NCBI RefSeq assembly: GCF_028736175.1
Contig: NZ_CP117880.1
Span: 2,418,001-2,482,000, forward strand
Reading direction: 5' to 3'
Length of the DNA stretch: 64,000 nt
Source: Sphingobacterium oryzagri
Lineage (GTDB): Bacteria; Bacteroidota; Bacteroidia; Sphingobacteriales; Sphingobacteriaceae
Under the pieces are notes generated by a model. That model had not been told where the DNA came from and made no database searches. It saw nothing but the letters and a program-made list of their open reading frames with translations. Every line of letters starts with the position of its first letter. Position 1 is the first letter of the stretch. Positions 41,704 through 50,177 of this stretch are shown here, in pieces. Position numbers and translations under genes: made by a program.

Positions 41704-44103
41704 TTAATGCTTTTTCATAAAATAGTACCTGAATTTGACGGAGAAAGCTCTTCCAGGCTTTTGCAAACTGAAGTTGTCATACAAAAGCTCATTGCTGAAA
41801 TTGCGCGCTTCGAACGCCAGATTGTACTTTCCGCCGGCAAATACGTAGGTCACATTCGCATCATGTGATAATTGTCCGGGCACAACGTGTTTGTCTGCAC
41901 CGTTGCCCTCCCAGCGCAAAAAGAATTCGTGTATATAGTTTAAGGCGTAACCTACGGTCAATACATCGTTCATTTTTAACATATTGCTGAAGTTGTAATT
42001 GGCGTCGAAATTACCGAAGGCGTATGGCACATTCGGCACGCGATCGTTGTAGGTCAGGCTGGGCAACGTAGAAAAAGAACTGGAAAACCGCTCCCTGTCG
42101 CGAAGGTTTTGATACGTAAATGTTCCGCCCATATCGAGCTTATTTTTATAATTATAGCGTAATTCTACGTTGACCCCCATATTGGCTACCCGACCATGGT
42201 TTTCACTGGAAGCTGTACCGGCGCTCGCGCCAAATACCGCCTGGCTGGCGATGCGGCGTATGTAATCGCGGGTATCGCGATACAGAAAACTGACATCGGC
42301 ATATACATTGTGGTCGTTTCTAATCTGCGCATGGTAAGCAACACCTAAATTGTAGTTTAAGCTATTTTCTGCGCGCAAGGTCGAATTTCCAACTTCCAGC
42401 ACTTCGTCTCCAAAGAGTTCGTTGTCTGTCGGTAGTCGGTAGGCTTTTTCAAAAGATGCTTTAATTTGGAAATCGCGGAAAAGATAGGTGCTTGCTATGC
42501 CGTAGCCCATTGCACTAAATGCGCGATCTTGCTGTGCAAACGACGAACGGCTGGCGACCGATGAGGTATCTACAGGCCCCGTTACATCTTGTGCGTATGA
42601 TTTTAAAAACATCGATGTGACCCAGTTTTTATTGTATTGGAGCTGATATTCGAAGCCGAGGATATTCTTGAAACTCCGGCGCACCATCGTATCGGAAGCA
42701 GAAGCCAGATCTGTTGCAAAAGCGCGTTCGTCGGCGTTTCTTCGTTCATAGCCGGTGAAGACATTATTCAGTCTAAAACGATGTTTTTCTTTGTAGGTAT
42801 AGCCGAGATTGGCGGTCACTGAGCCATTATTATTGTAAAACTCGGCCATGCTTTCTGCCGATTCGCCTATCGTGTTTGTGACGCGATAATCTCCGTTCCA
42901 GCTGTATTGTGCGGCAGCCGTATCAATATTCTGGTTGTAGTTTCGGTTGTAGTTTCCGTTGACATTGAGGTTCAAATTTTTGATAAACAGATTTTTCTTT
43001 TCGTAGCTAATCGACGGTAAGACACTATGCCCGTTTCGCTCACGCTTGCCAAAAGCAACCTGCATAATATTGGCATGTTGGATATCAGCCTGCTCTTGTC
43101 CTAAGGTTAGTCCAAACAATAAGCGGTCTGCCCAGGGCTTGTTTACAAAACCAACCTTGGCCATGATCGTTTCGTTATGATACGTATCGTGAAATCTTCT
43201 CACCCACTGATCTTCCATAGAATAATTTCCGGTCGCCACATCCAATATCCTGGTCTTCACGCGATAGCTATTATCCGAATAATTCTGGAAAGCATTGAGC
43301 TGAAAGGTAAAGCCTTTTTTTGTTGTATGTCCGAAACTTACATTCGTTCGGTGCGTGTTAAACGATCCATAGGAATACGAAGCGTCCACATAAGTATTGG
43401 CGGTTTGATTGGTCACAATGTTGATCACGCCACCAATCGCATCCGTTCCAAACTCGATAGGCACGACACCTTTATAGACCTCAATTCGGTCGGCGATATT
43501 AACGGGAATATTGTTGAGCTGGAAAGCAGATCCAAACCCTTGCATCGGCACACCATCCATAAAAATCTTTACATATCGGCCGGTAAAGCCATTTAGCGAT
43601 ACGGATAAATCCGATCCTACGCCGCCCGATTCGCGGATGTTAACGCCGGAGGCTTTATCCAGCAGGTGGGCCAAATCTAAATTTGTGTTATAGAAAGATT
43701 TGGCGTCAAGCGCAACCACATTGTAAGGCGATTCACGTACATTTGTAATCGCCGTTTTGCTGCTTACTTCCACATCGTCGATTTTTCGCTCTGCCGATGC
43801 ATCGATGGTAAAATCAGCGAAATGCTTTCCTGGTCTAACGAGCTTCACGGTTTTGTGTACCGTTTTAAAACCGACATAAGAACAGGCGATCACGTGTTCG
43901 CCTAATGGCAGCCTGATAACGTATTTACCATGTTCATCGGTTACTGTCTGGCGTTTACTGTGCGCCACAGCAATGGTAGCACCTTCTAATGGCATTCCGT
44001 TTGCCTGGATTACTTTCCCAATCAGTATACCAGCTGTATTTTGCGCGCAAACATGTAGTGTAGCAGCCACCCAAATAATTACAACGCATAAAAATTTATT
44101 CAT
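41704..44103 (-). CDS. TonB-dependent outer-membrane receptor, probable siderophore type
   Basis: 799 residues. Signal peptide (LCVVIIWVAATLHVCAQ), a CarboxypepD-reg-like domain (about 22-105: GKVIQANGMPLEGATIAVAH), then the plug (about 110-230: VKIFMDGVPMQGFGSAFQLN and DRIEVYKGVVPIEFGTDAIG) and a 22-strand barrel ending in the usual terminal aromatic-rich strand (FSVKFRYYF). The layout and plug resemble FecA/XusA-like receptors rather than SusC, and no SusD partner follows; instead a DUF4374 lipoprotein does. It is divergent from an AraC regulator and shares a 103-base control region with it. Iron-siderophore uptake is inferred. Confidence 0.9.
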   Translation of the reverse strand: MNKFLCVVIIWVAATLHVCAQNTAGILIGKVIQANGMPLEGATIAVAHSKRQTVTDEHGKYVIRLPLGEHVIACSYVGFKTVHKTVKLVRPGKHFADFTIDASAERKIDDVEVSSKTAITNVRESPYNVVALDAKSFYNTNLDLAHLLDKASGVNIRESGGVGSDLSVSLNGFTGRYVKIFMDGVPMQGFGSAFQLNNIPVNIADRIEVYKGVVPIEFGTDAIGGVINIVTNQTANTYVDASYSYGSFNTHRTNVSFGHTTKKGFTFQLNAFQNYSDNSYRVKTRILDVATGNYSMEDQWVRRFHDTYHNETIMAKVGFVNKPWADRLLFGLTLGQEQADIQHANIMQVAFGKRERNGHSVLPSISYEKKNLFIKNLNLNVNGNYNRNYNQNIDTAAAQYSWNGDYRVTNTIGESAESMAEFYNNNGSVTANLGYTYKEKHRFRLNNVFTGYERRNADERAFATDLASASDTMVRRSFKNILGFEYQLQYNKNWVTSMFLKSYAQDVTGPVDTSSVASRSSFAQQDRAFSAMGYGIASTYLFRDFQIKASFEKAYRLPTDNELFGDEVLEVGNSTLRAENSLNYNLGVAYHAQIRNDHNVYADVSFLYRDTRDYIRRIASQAVFGASAGTASSENHGRVANMGVNVELRYNYKNKLDMGGTFTYQNLRDRERFSSSFSTLPSLTYNDRVPNVPYAFGNFDANYNFSNMLKMNDVLTVGYALNYIHEFFLRWEGNGADKHVVPGQLSHDANVTYVFAGGKYNLAFEARNFSNELLYDNFSLQKPGRAFSVKFRYYFMKKH

Positions 44104-44111
44104 ACAATACT

Positions 44112-44143
44112 ATTAGTTATTAGACTAATTTTAAATAACTTTG
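44112..44143. promoter_or_regulatory. Shared control region: palindrome and promoter between receptor and AraC genes
   Basis: ATTAGT-TATTAG-ACTAAT (44112-44129) is an interrupted palindrome. It overlaps an AT-rich, Fur-box-like stretch (44117-44138). For the plus strand TTAG (44113-44116), 19 bases, TAACTTTG (44136-44143) forms a near-consensus promoter for the AraC gene, so a protein bound here would block it. Fur or AraC binding is inference. Confidence 0.45.
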
Positions 44144-44206
44144 CAAATGTATCGAATCAACTAAGTTGAAAATAGCGCATTTCAGTCATTTTATAACGCA
44201 AAAGGT

Positions 44207-45271
44207 ATGCATGGTAAGTCAAAATTAACGGGGCACGTTTGGTCAATTTTCGATTTAGATTTTAAAAGAGTTGTTAATCAAACAGATTATATCAACGAGC
44301 ATGTTTTAGTTAAGCAGGAGGCGAACTCGATTGAACTCTGTCGAAAAATGCTTTACAAAAATGGTTTATGTATTATTGATCTGTCGATGTACCTGCACGA
44401 GGGCGCAACGGACACCTTTCATATCGAAGGAGAGCATATTATTTACACGTTTTTTATAAACGGCAACTCCTATGCCACGAATCAAGACGGATCGGGCAGC
44501 TACGACATTACGATCGGCATGGGGCATCGACGGTATACGGGTGATTTTAATATACACGTGGACATGAAACCCGATAACGATGTTCGCTACTTTGCCATCT
44601 TTATGACGAAAGCATATTATCTTAATTTGCTTGATAATGAAAAATGGGCAACGCAGGATGCGCTGTTTCGTTCGGTTAAAAAAAACGAAATGATGAAGTC
44701 TCGAGCAGAATACTTCAATATTAACCACGCGATGATTAACCTCCTCTTTAACATGGATAGTCAGGCGTCGACCATCGATAATAGGACGCACTTTATCGAG
44801 TTAAAACTAAAACAGCTATTTTTATCCGTGCAAGACAGCCTGCTGCACGGCATAACCTCATTCACGGAACTACGGGAAGATGTGCACGTATTACAAAAAC
44901 TACATGCCTATCTGACGGTTAACTATGTCGCTCCGCCGACGTTGAAAGAGCTGGCACGTCAATTCTTTTTAAATGAAAAGAAAATGACCAGCACGTTTAA
45001 AGCAAAATATGGCTTAACAATTCATGGTTACGTCACGAAACTACGTATGGAAAAGGCACAAAGCCTGTTGCTGGAAGGCAAACCGATCAAAGTCATTACG
45101 CTGGATTTGGGTTATCAAAGTATCTCACATTTTATAAAAACATTCAAATCATATTACGGATTCACGCCAACATTGGTCAAGAAACGCGTCCACACGATGA
45201 AATCCGTGATACCCTTGCTGCTATTCGTGCTACCGGATCATGCGCTCGCGTTATCCAGTTTGCCGTTTTAA
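44207..45271 (+). CDS. AraC-family transcriptional regulator, PchR-like context
   Basis: 354 residues. An N-terminal sensing part of about 220 residues is followed by a C-terminal AraC double helix-turn-helix (about 225-325: TLKELARQFFLNEKKMTSTF, LRMEKAQSLLLEGKPIKVIT, LGYQSISHFIKTFKSYYGFTP). The second HTH is a clear match. A final 24-residue tail (KSVIPLLLFVLPDHALALSS) after the HTH is hydrophobic and unusual. It is divergent from the TonB receptor gene; in siderophore systems such regulators (PchR type) switch on the receptor when the ferric siderophore is present. That role is inferred. Confidence 0.87.
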   Translation: MHGKSKLTGHVWSIFDLDFKRVVNQTDYINEHVLVKQEANSIELCRKMLYKNGLCIIDLSMYLHEGATDTFHIEGEHIIYTFFINGNSYATNQDGSGSYDITIGMGHRRYTGDFNIHVDMKPDNDVRYFAIFMTKAYYLNLLDNEKWATQDALFRSVKKNEMMKSRAEYFNINHAMINLLFNMDSQASTIDNRTHFIELKLKQLFLSVQDSLLHGITSFTELREDVHVLQKLHAYLTVNYVAPPTLKELARQFFLNEKKMTSTFKAKYGLTIHGYVTKLRMEKAQSLLLEGKPIKVITLDLGYQSISHFIKTFKSYYGFTPTLVKKRVHTMKSVIPLLLFVLPDHALALSSLPF

Positions 45272-45304
45272 ACGAAGCAGGACCATCGACTAAGGTTTAC
45301 ATCT

Positions 45305-45568
45305 TTAATCCTTCGCTTCGTCATTGACGTAATACGCGATCGATTTAGAGCCGGAAACCTCTTTTTCTAAAATTCCATAATCGTGTAATACGCGAAGTGT
45401 ATTGTACGTCGTCGCCCAGGAGATAGGATGCCTCTTCCGTAGAGAAAGCCAAAATTCTTCTACATCACAAACATTTCCAGCACGACAAATTGCTTCAACA
45501 ATCCAAATGCGCTTTTGGCTAATGATGATTCCTTTTTCTTGCATGGCCGAGATAATGCGTTCGTACAT
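45305..45568 (-). CDS. Fur-family winged-helix protein lacking the metal/dimerisation domain
   Basis: 87 residues. MYERIISAMQEKGIIISQKR, then IWIVEAICRAGNVCDVEEFW and PISWATTYNTLRVLHDYGIL follow the Fur DNA-binding domain (helix, T/S-x-x-R-x-x-I/V-L-E, E-E, S-x-A-T-x-Y-x-T-L-x-x-L-x-x-x-G-I/L). It stops after the wing (KEVSGSKSIAYYVND), where full-length Fur (about 140 aa) continues with the HHDH metal site. The gene is intact with its own ATG, not an obvious broken copy. It converges with the AraC gene beside the receptor locus, so a role in its control is likely. It could bind as a monomer or interfere with true Fur. Confidence 0.75.
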   Translation of the reverse strand: MYERIISAMQEKGIIISQKRIWIVEAICRAGNVCDVEEFWLSLRKRHPISWATTYNTLRVLHDYGILEKEVSGSKSIAYYVNDEAKD

Positions 45569-45667
45569 GGGCTATTTTAGTATTAAGTTCCTACATCATA
45601 AAAATAGCCAACGACTTGGGGTCAAAATTGCTTTATCGGATCAAATGTTAACGGTAATGGGAATTTT

Positions 45668-45715
45668 TTGTAATAAGAAAAGCTATTCATTAACGAATAG
45701 CTTTTCTTATTACAA
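45668..45715. terminator. 21-bp perfect hairpin after the CheB-CheR kinase gene
   Basis: Arms 45668-45688 and 45695-45715 are exact reverse complements with a 6-base loop (ATTAAC). The 3' arm on the minus strand is T-rich (CTTTTCTTATTAC), consistent with termination of the operon ending at 45730. Confidence 0.7.
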
Positions 45716-45729
45716 TTAGTATGTCGATA

Positions 45730-48700
45730 TTATGATGTCCGCTCGGTCGGAAGACTGAACCAGAAAGTAGATCCTACCCCCTCTTCGCTTTCTACACCTA
45801 CTTTTCCGGCATGCCGCTCGATAATATCTTTACAAATAAACAGTCCTAATCCTAAACCGGAAAATTTAATAGACTCTTCCACGCGGAAAAAACGATCAAA
45901 GACCATATCTTTTTTGTCTGGAGAAATACCGATACCGAAATCGGTAACTGCAATGCGCACGTGATTGTCGTCTATGCTTTCCACATCAACGATCACATCT
46001 TGTTGACCTGGAGAATACTTAATGGCATTGGACAGGAAGTTTGTAATCACCTGCTCTATGCGGTGTCGGTCTGCTGAAATAGGCAAGCTGGTTGCCGAGC
46101 GCAATTCGATACGATGTGAGGTGTCTTCATTTTCAAAATTAAAGATCACATCGGTCAGAAGCTCATACAGATTAAATTCTGTGTAATTTAATTGCATTTT
46201 GCCCGCATGAATCTTGGTTACGTCCAGCAGATCATTCACCAGGAAGGTTAGCTTATCGGTTTGTTTCAAGCTTTTCGCCAGGAAATCGCCAATCATCGGC
46301 GTTGGTCGTCCTTGCGAAATGGATTTCAGACCAATTTGCAACATGCCTTTTAGACTGGTAATCGGCGTTTTCAATTCATGGCTGGCGATACTCATAAACT
46401 CGTCTTTCCTATTCATAAGTTGTCGCGTCGACAGTTGTGCTTTAACCAACTCGGTTACTTCAAATCCGAAGAAAGCGATACCATCTATTTGCTCCCGATC
46501 GTCAAAAATTGGTGTAAATAGATAATCTAACCACGCATAGCCGATTTCTTTGCCGTGGCTATCATATTTCTGCACCTTAAATGCTTTTCCAGATGTCGCT
46601 ATACCGCTACGCAGTATTTCTTCGTCCGCCTTGTAAAGCGCACGATCTACACGTTTTTCGTGTGCATCGGCCGTCGCTACGCCAATTAGGTCAAAATCGG
46701 CATAAAAGTCTTTGAAAGCGGCGTTTGTATATTCATACGTGAGCGCCTTGCCGCGACGAATGGATATCAACGCCGGCACATGGGCAAACAACTCGTAAAA
46801 CTCCTTCTGCTGCCGCAAGATAAAGTCCTGAAGCTCTTGTTTTCTACGCTCAGCCTGCTTAATATCGGTCACGTCAACCACGGATCCCACCATGCGGTAG
46901 GCTACGCCATTTTTGTCATGCTGTATACTACCACGATCTAATATCTCCGCATAATCGCCATCCATTTTTGCAAAGCGATATTCTGCTTGCCAGACTTCTT
47001 TCTGCTCGTTGATTGCTGTAAACACGCTATTACGAACCCGCTTGATGTCGTCTGGATGAATCTTTTCGTACCAAAAACTGGTGGTCTGTGTTTCTTCCGT
47101 ACTTTCGTAGCCAAACATTGATGTGAAGTTTTGACTGCGCCAAATGGTATTGTTAACCAAATCCCAATCCCATATGGTGTCGTTCGTGGCCTGCGAAACC
47201 AGGTTAAAGCGGTCTTCGCTTTTGGTTAAGCTCAGCGTGCGCTCGCGTACACGAGTTTCCAGTTCGGTGTTTAAGGTTTTTAAAGATTCCCGTACGTTGA
47301 CCAACTCGTTGTAATTCTTTTTCAAGCTCTGCTCGCTCTTTTTCCGCTCCGAAACATCGGTATAGGTTACCGCTACAAAATCGCCGATGTTTGTGGCTGT
47401 AACGATATACCATTGTTGGTTATCGAGTAGAATTTCCGTTTGAAGATTCTCTTCGGTGCCAACGATATCTTTCAGTTGTTCAAACAATTTGTCACTGTAA
47501 AGCGCAGGCAGCTGCTTGCGCAAGAGCAGATTTACCATATTGCCATGTTGTACTTCGGCAATGCTTTCGGCCGTATTATTTGCCGTAAAACACTTGAAAT
47601 CGACAATCTCACGACGTGCATTGCGTACCGGCGTAAACACCAGAACGGCGCTTAAACTGGTTTTAAAAACACCGACAATAATATTGCTGAGTTCACTAAG
47701 CGTGGTGATATCTACAAACGTGATGATGACGCCATCGATTTGACCATCAATCCGCACGTAAGGCAGTATACGGAGCAAGCAAAGGCGACCATTTTTCAGC
47801 TCAATCTCACGTTCCGGGATAGCATTCGCGGTTTTGAGCGACTCGTCAATGTCTTTCAAAAAATGATCGTAATGAATATTGTTGGAGATATGATTGATCG
47901 GCCGGCCTATATCCGCCTCAATCAGATTGACCATATCTACCGCTGCTGGATTAAATTTCCGTATTCTGCCACTGGCATCGACGAATATCTGCGCAATATC
48001 GGCACTTTTAAAGTAGTTGTTAAGATCGTCATTGAGTTCGATAAGCTCTTTAATCTTTTGCTGGTGCTCCGCATTAAGGGTGTGCAGCTCTTCGTTAAGC
48101 GACTGCAACTCTTCATTGCTTGATTGGAGCTCTTCGTTGGCCGAGAGCAATTCCTCATTACTCGATTGCAATTCTTCATTCGTCGTATCCATCTCCTCGA
48201 TCGCAATTTGCAGGTTGCTACGCACCTCGCTCAATTCGCTTTCCAATTCGAAAAGATAACTCGTCTGGTGTTCATCCGTTGCAATCGGCGGTGCCGCGCT
48301 AATCGCATCCAGGTCTGTATCGACTTGTCTAAAGACGATCAGCGTAAATGGTTTTTCAAGATCGGCATTCGCCGGACTTACCTCAATATTGACAACAATA
48401 TCGTCTGCACCATGCTTAATTTTTAGCCGTTTAAGCGATTTACTTATATTCTCTTTCCATACAGCACGAATGGTGTTGTTTAACAGGTATGAAATCTCCT
48501 TGGGCACCATCTTGAGCAAGTTGACTTCCAACCTTTTGTCTGGCAGCGAGAGAAATCGCTTGTAGTTACCTACTGTGTCTTTGATCTCGAAATTTTTGTC
48601 GATAAATACACCTACTAAGCCATATTGCTCAACCACATATTGTTGAAAGAGCTCTTCCGATGTTTTCTTTGGCTTTTTCGGTAAGGTTATCGGGAATTGA

Positions 48701-50163
48701 CGCTTTATACCAGAGCGTTCGGTTCCTACAAACTCTGTCGTTCTGGGTATGTTACCCGTTTTTTGAAAAATCTTCCATTTACTGTTGATCTCTTTCACAC
48801 CATCCTTGATCGGATTAACAGTTTCGCTAGGCCCCAGGAACAAAAAGCCGTTGGGATTGAGCGAAAAGTGAAACGTATTTAAGATGTTTTGCTGCAACAG
48901 GCTGTTCATATAGATCAGCATATTACGACAGCAAATCAGGTCGTTTTTGATAAACGGCGGCGTTTTAATCACGTTGTGTTTGGCAAACACTACTTGCTTT
49001 CTGATATGTGGAACAACAGAGATACTTTGCCCATCCTGGATAAAATATTCGTTAAAAAGATCTTCTGGGATATCTTTTTTAAACGACTCGGGGTAGCTGT
49101 TTCTGGATGCAATTTCCAGACTAGCTTCATCGATATCCGATGCGAAAATCTTGATATCGAGTTCTTTGCCTGCCTGTTTGACGTAACGATCTACTAAAAT
49201 GGCTACGGAATACACTTCTTCTCCGGTGCTGCACGCGCAAACCCAAATTTTTACCACATCTTTATCGATTTTGCTGTCGATAATGGCTGGAATAACCTTC
49301 GTTTCTAATATTTTAAAAGCGGCCTGATCGCGAAAAAAACGTGTCACACCTATTAAAAACTCTTTTCCGAGGGTTTCCACTTCCTGCTCGCTGTTTTTAA
49401 GCGTTTCCAGGTAGGCGTCAACCGTTCCTATATTTAAGGCTTTCATGCGCCGCCCGATGCGACGATAGATGGTGGGCGTTTTGTAGAGCGAAAAATCGTG
49501 GTCGGTGCGTTGGTGAACCAATTCAAAAACCTCATTGACCACTTTTTCTTCCACTTCACCATTTTCAAGTGCACGCACGGGCGCCAGGCTGATGTAATCT
49601 GCCAGCTTTTCATACATCATGGATACGGGTACGGCATAATCCACATTGCCAGATTTAATGGCATTGACCGGCATGCTGTCAAATCTCGCCGTTTGCGGAT
49701 CTTGCGCAATAACCATCCCGCCGTGCTCTTTAATCGCCTCAATGCCCAGAGTTCCGTCGCTTCCAGTTCCAGACAATACGATGGCAATTGCCTGGCTTCC
49801 ACTATTTTTTGCCAAACTCACAAAAAAGTTATCGATGGCATTGTTCGGCACTTTTTCGCCTTTGAGACTCAAGCGCAAACGCCCATTACGTATCGTAATA
49901 AGTTTATCGTTGGGTATGACATAAACGCAAGAGCGTTCAACCTGTTGGTTTTCGGTCGCTTCGAGCACTTTCATGTGCGTGTGCTTAGACACCAATTCTA
50001 CTAACAGGCTTTTATGATCAGAAGAAAGATGTTGGATGAGCACAAATGCGGCATCAATTTCAGCCGGAATGCGATCAAAAAGATCGTGGATTGCTTCCAG
50101 TCCACCCGCCGATGCCCCCACACCTACCACATACTTTGGAGCTGGATATTGTTTATTTGCCAT
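45730..50163 (-). CDS. CheB-CheR-PAS hybrid histidine kinase
   Basis: 1477 residues. Order: CheB methylesterase with intact triad (Ser18 in VGVGASAGG, His45, Asp136 in LSGTGSDG), CheR N-terminal helices (about 210-265, DHDFSLYKTPTIYRRIGRRM), CheR methyltransferase (about 270-480; WVCACSTGEEVYSVAIL, FASDIDEASLEIA, LICCRNMLIYM), PAS-like (about 520-625), heptad coiled coil of SSNEEL units (about 655-715), several PAS/PAC domains (about 720-1240), HisKA (MSIASHELKTPITSLKGMLQ near 1250) and HATPase_c to the end (DFGIGISPDKKDMVFDRFFR, GLGLGLFICKDI). It is the second gene of an operon with a phytochrome module 14 bases upstream, which may deliver the light input. What the CheR/CheB parts methylate is unknown. 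Confidence 0.92.
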   Translation of the reverse strand: MANKQYPAPKYVVGVGASAGGLEAIHDLFDRIPAEIDAAFVLIQHLSSDHKSLLVELVSKHTHMKVLEATENQQVERSCVYVIPNDKLITIRNGRLRLSLKGEKVPNNAIDNFFVSLAKNSGSQAIAIVLSGTGSDGTLGIEAIKEHGGMVIAQDPQTARFDSMPVNAIKSGNVDYAVPVSMMYEKLADYISLAPVRALENGEVEEKVVNEVFELVHQRTDHDFSLYKTPTIYRRIGRRMKALNIGTVDAYLETLKNSEQEVETLGKEFLIGVTRFFRDQAAFKILETKVIPAIIDSKIDKDVVKIWVCACSTGEEVYSVAILVDRYVKQAGKELDIKIFASDIDEASLEIASRNSYPESFKKDIPEDLFNEYFIQDGQSISVVPHIRKQVVFAKHNVIKTPPFIKNDLICCRNMLIYMNSLLQQNILNTFHFSLNPNGFLFLGPSETVNPIKDGVKEINSKWKIFQKTGNIPRTTEFVGTERSGIKRQFPITLPKKPKKTSEELFQQYVVEQYGLVGVFIDKNFEIKDTVGNYKRFLSLPDKRLEVNLLKMVPKEISYLLNNTIRAVWKENISKSLKRLKIKHGADDIVVNIEVSPANADLEKPFTLIVFRQVDTDLDAISAAPPIATDEHQTSYLFELESELSEVRSNLQIAIEEMDTTNEELQSSNEELLSANEELQSSNEELQSLNEELHTLNAEHQQKIKELIELNDDLNNYFKSADIAQIFVDASGRIRKFNPAAVDMVNLIEADIGRPINHISNNIHYDHFLKDIDESLKTANAIPEREIELKNGRLCLLRILPYVRIDGQIDGVIITFVDITTLSELSNIIVGVFKTSLSAVLVFTPVRNARREIVDFKCFTANNTAESIAEVQHGNMVNLLLRKQLPALYSDKLFEQLKDIVGTEENLQTEILLDNQQWYIVTATNIGDFVAVTYTDVSERKKSEQSLKKNYNELVNVRESLKTLNTELETRVRERTLSLTKSEDRFNLVSQATNDTIWDWDLVNNTIWRSQNFTSMFGYESTEETQTTSFWYEKIHPDDIKRVRNSVFTAINEQKEVWQAEYRFAKMDGDYAEILDRGSIQHDKNGVAYRMVGSVVDVTDIKQAERRKQELQDFILRQQKEFYELFAHVPALISIRRGKALTYEYTNAAFKDFYADFDLIGVATADAHEKRVDRALYKADEEILRSGIATSGKAFKVQKYDSHGKEIGYAWLDYLFTPIFDDREQIDGIAFFGFEVTELVKAQLSTRQLMNRKDEFMSIASHELKTPITSLKGMLQIGLKSISQGRPTPMIGDFLAKSLKQTDKLTFLVNDLLDVTKIHAGKMQLNYTEFNLYELLTDVIFNFENEDTSHRIELRSATSLPISADRHRIEQVITNFLSNAIKYSPGQQDVIVDVESIDDNHVRIAVTDFGIGISPDKKDMVFDRFFRVEESIKFSGLGLGLFICKDIIERHAGKVGVESEEGVGSTFWFSLPTERTS

Positions 50164-50177
50164 GGCTAAAATAAATA

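Noticed and set aside
47937..48259. Repetitive overlapping frames on both strands inside the CheB-CheR kinase gene
   Set aside because: They are shadows of the coiled-coil repeat (SSNEEL heptads), whose repetitive DNA leaves several frames open.
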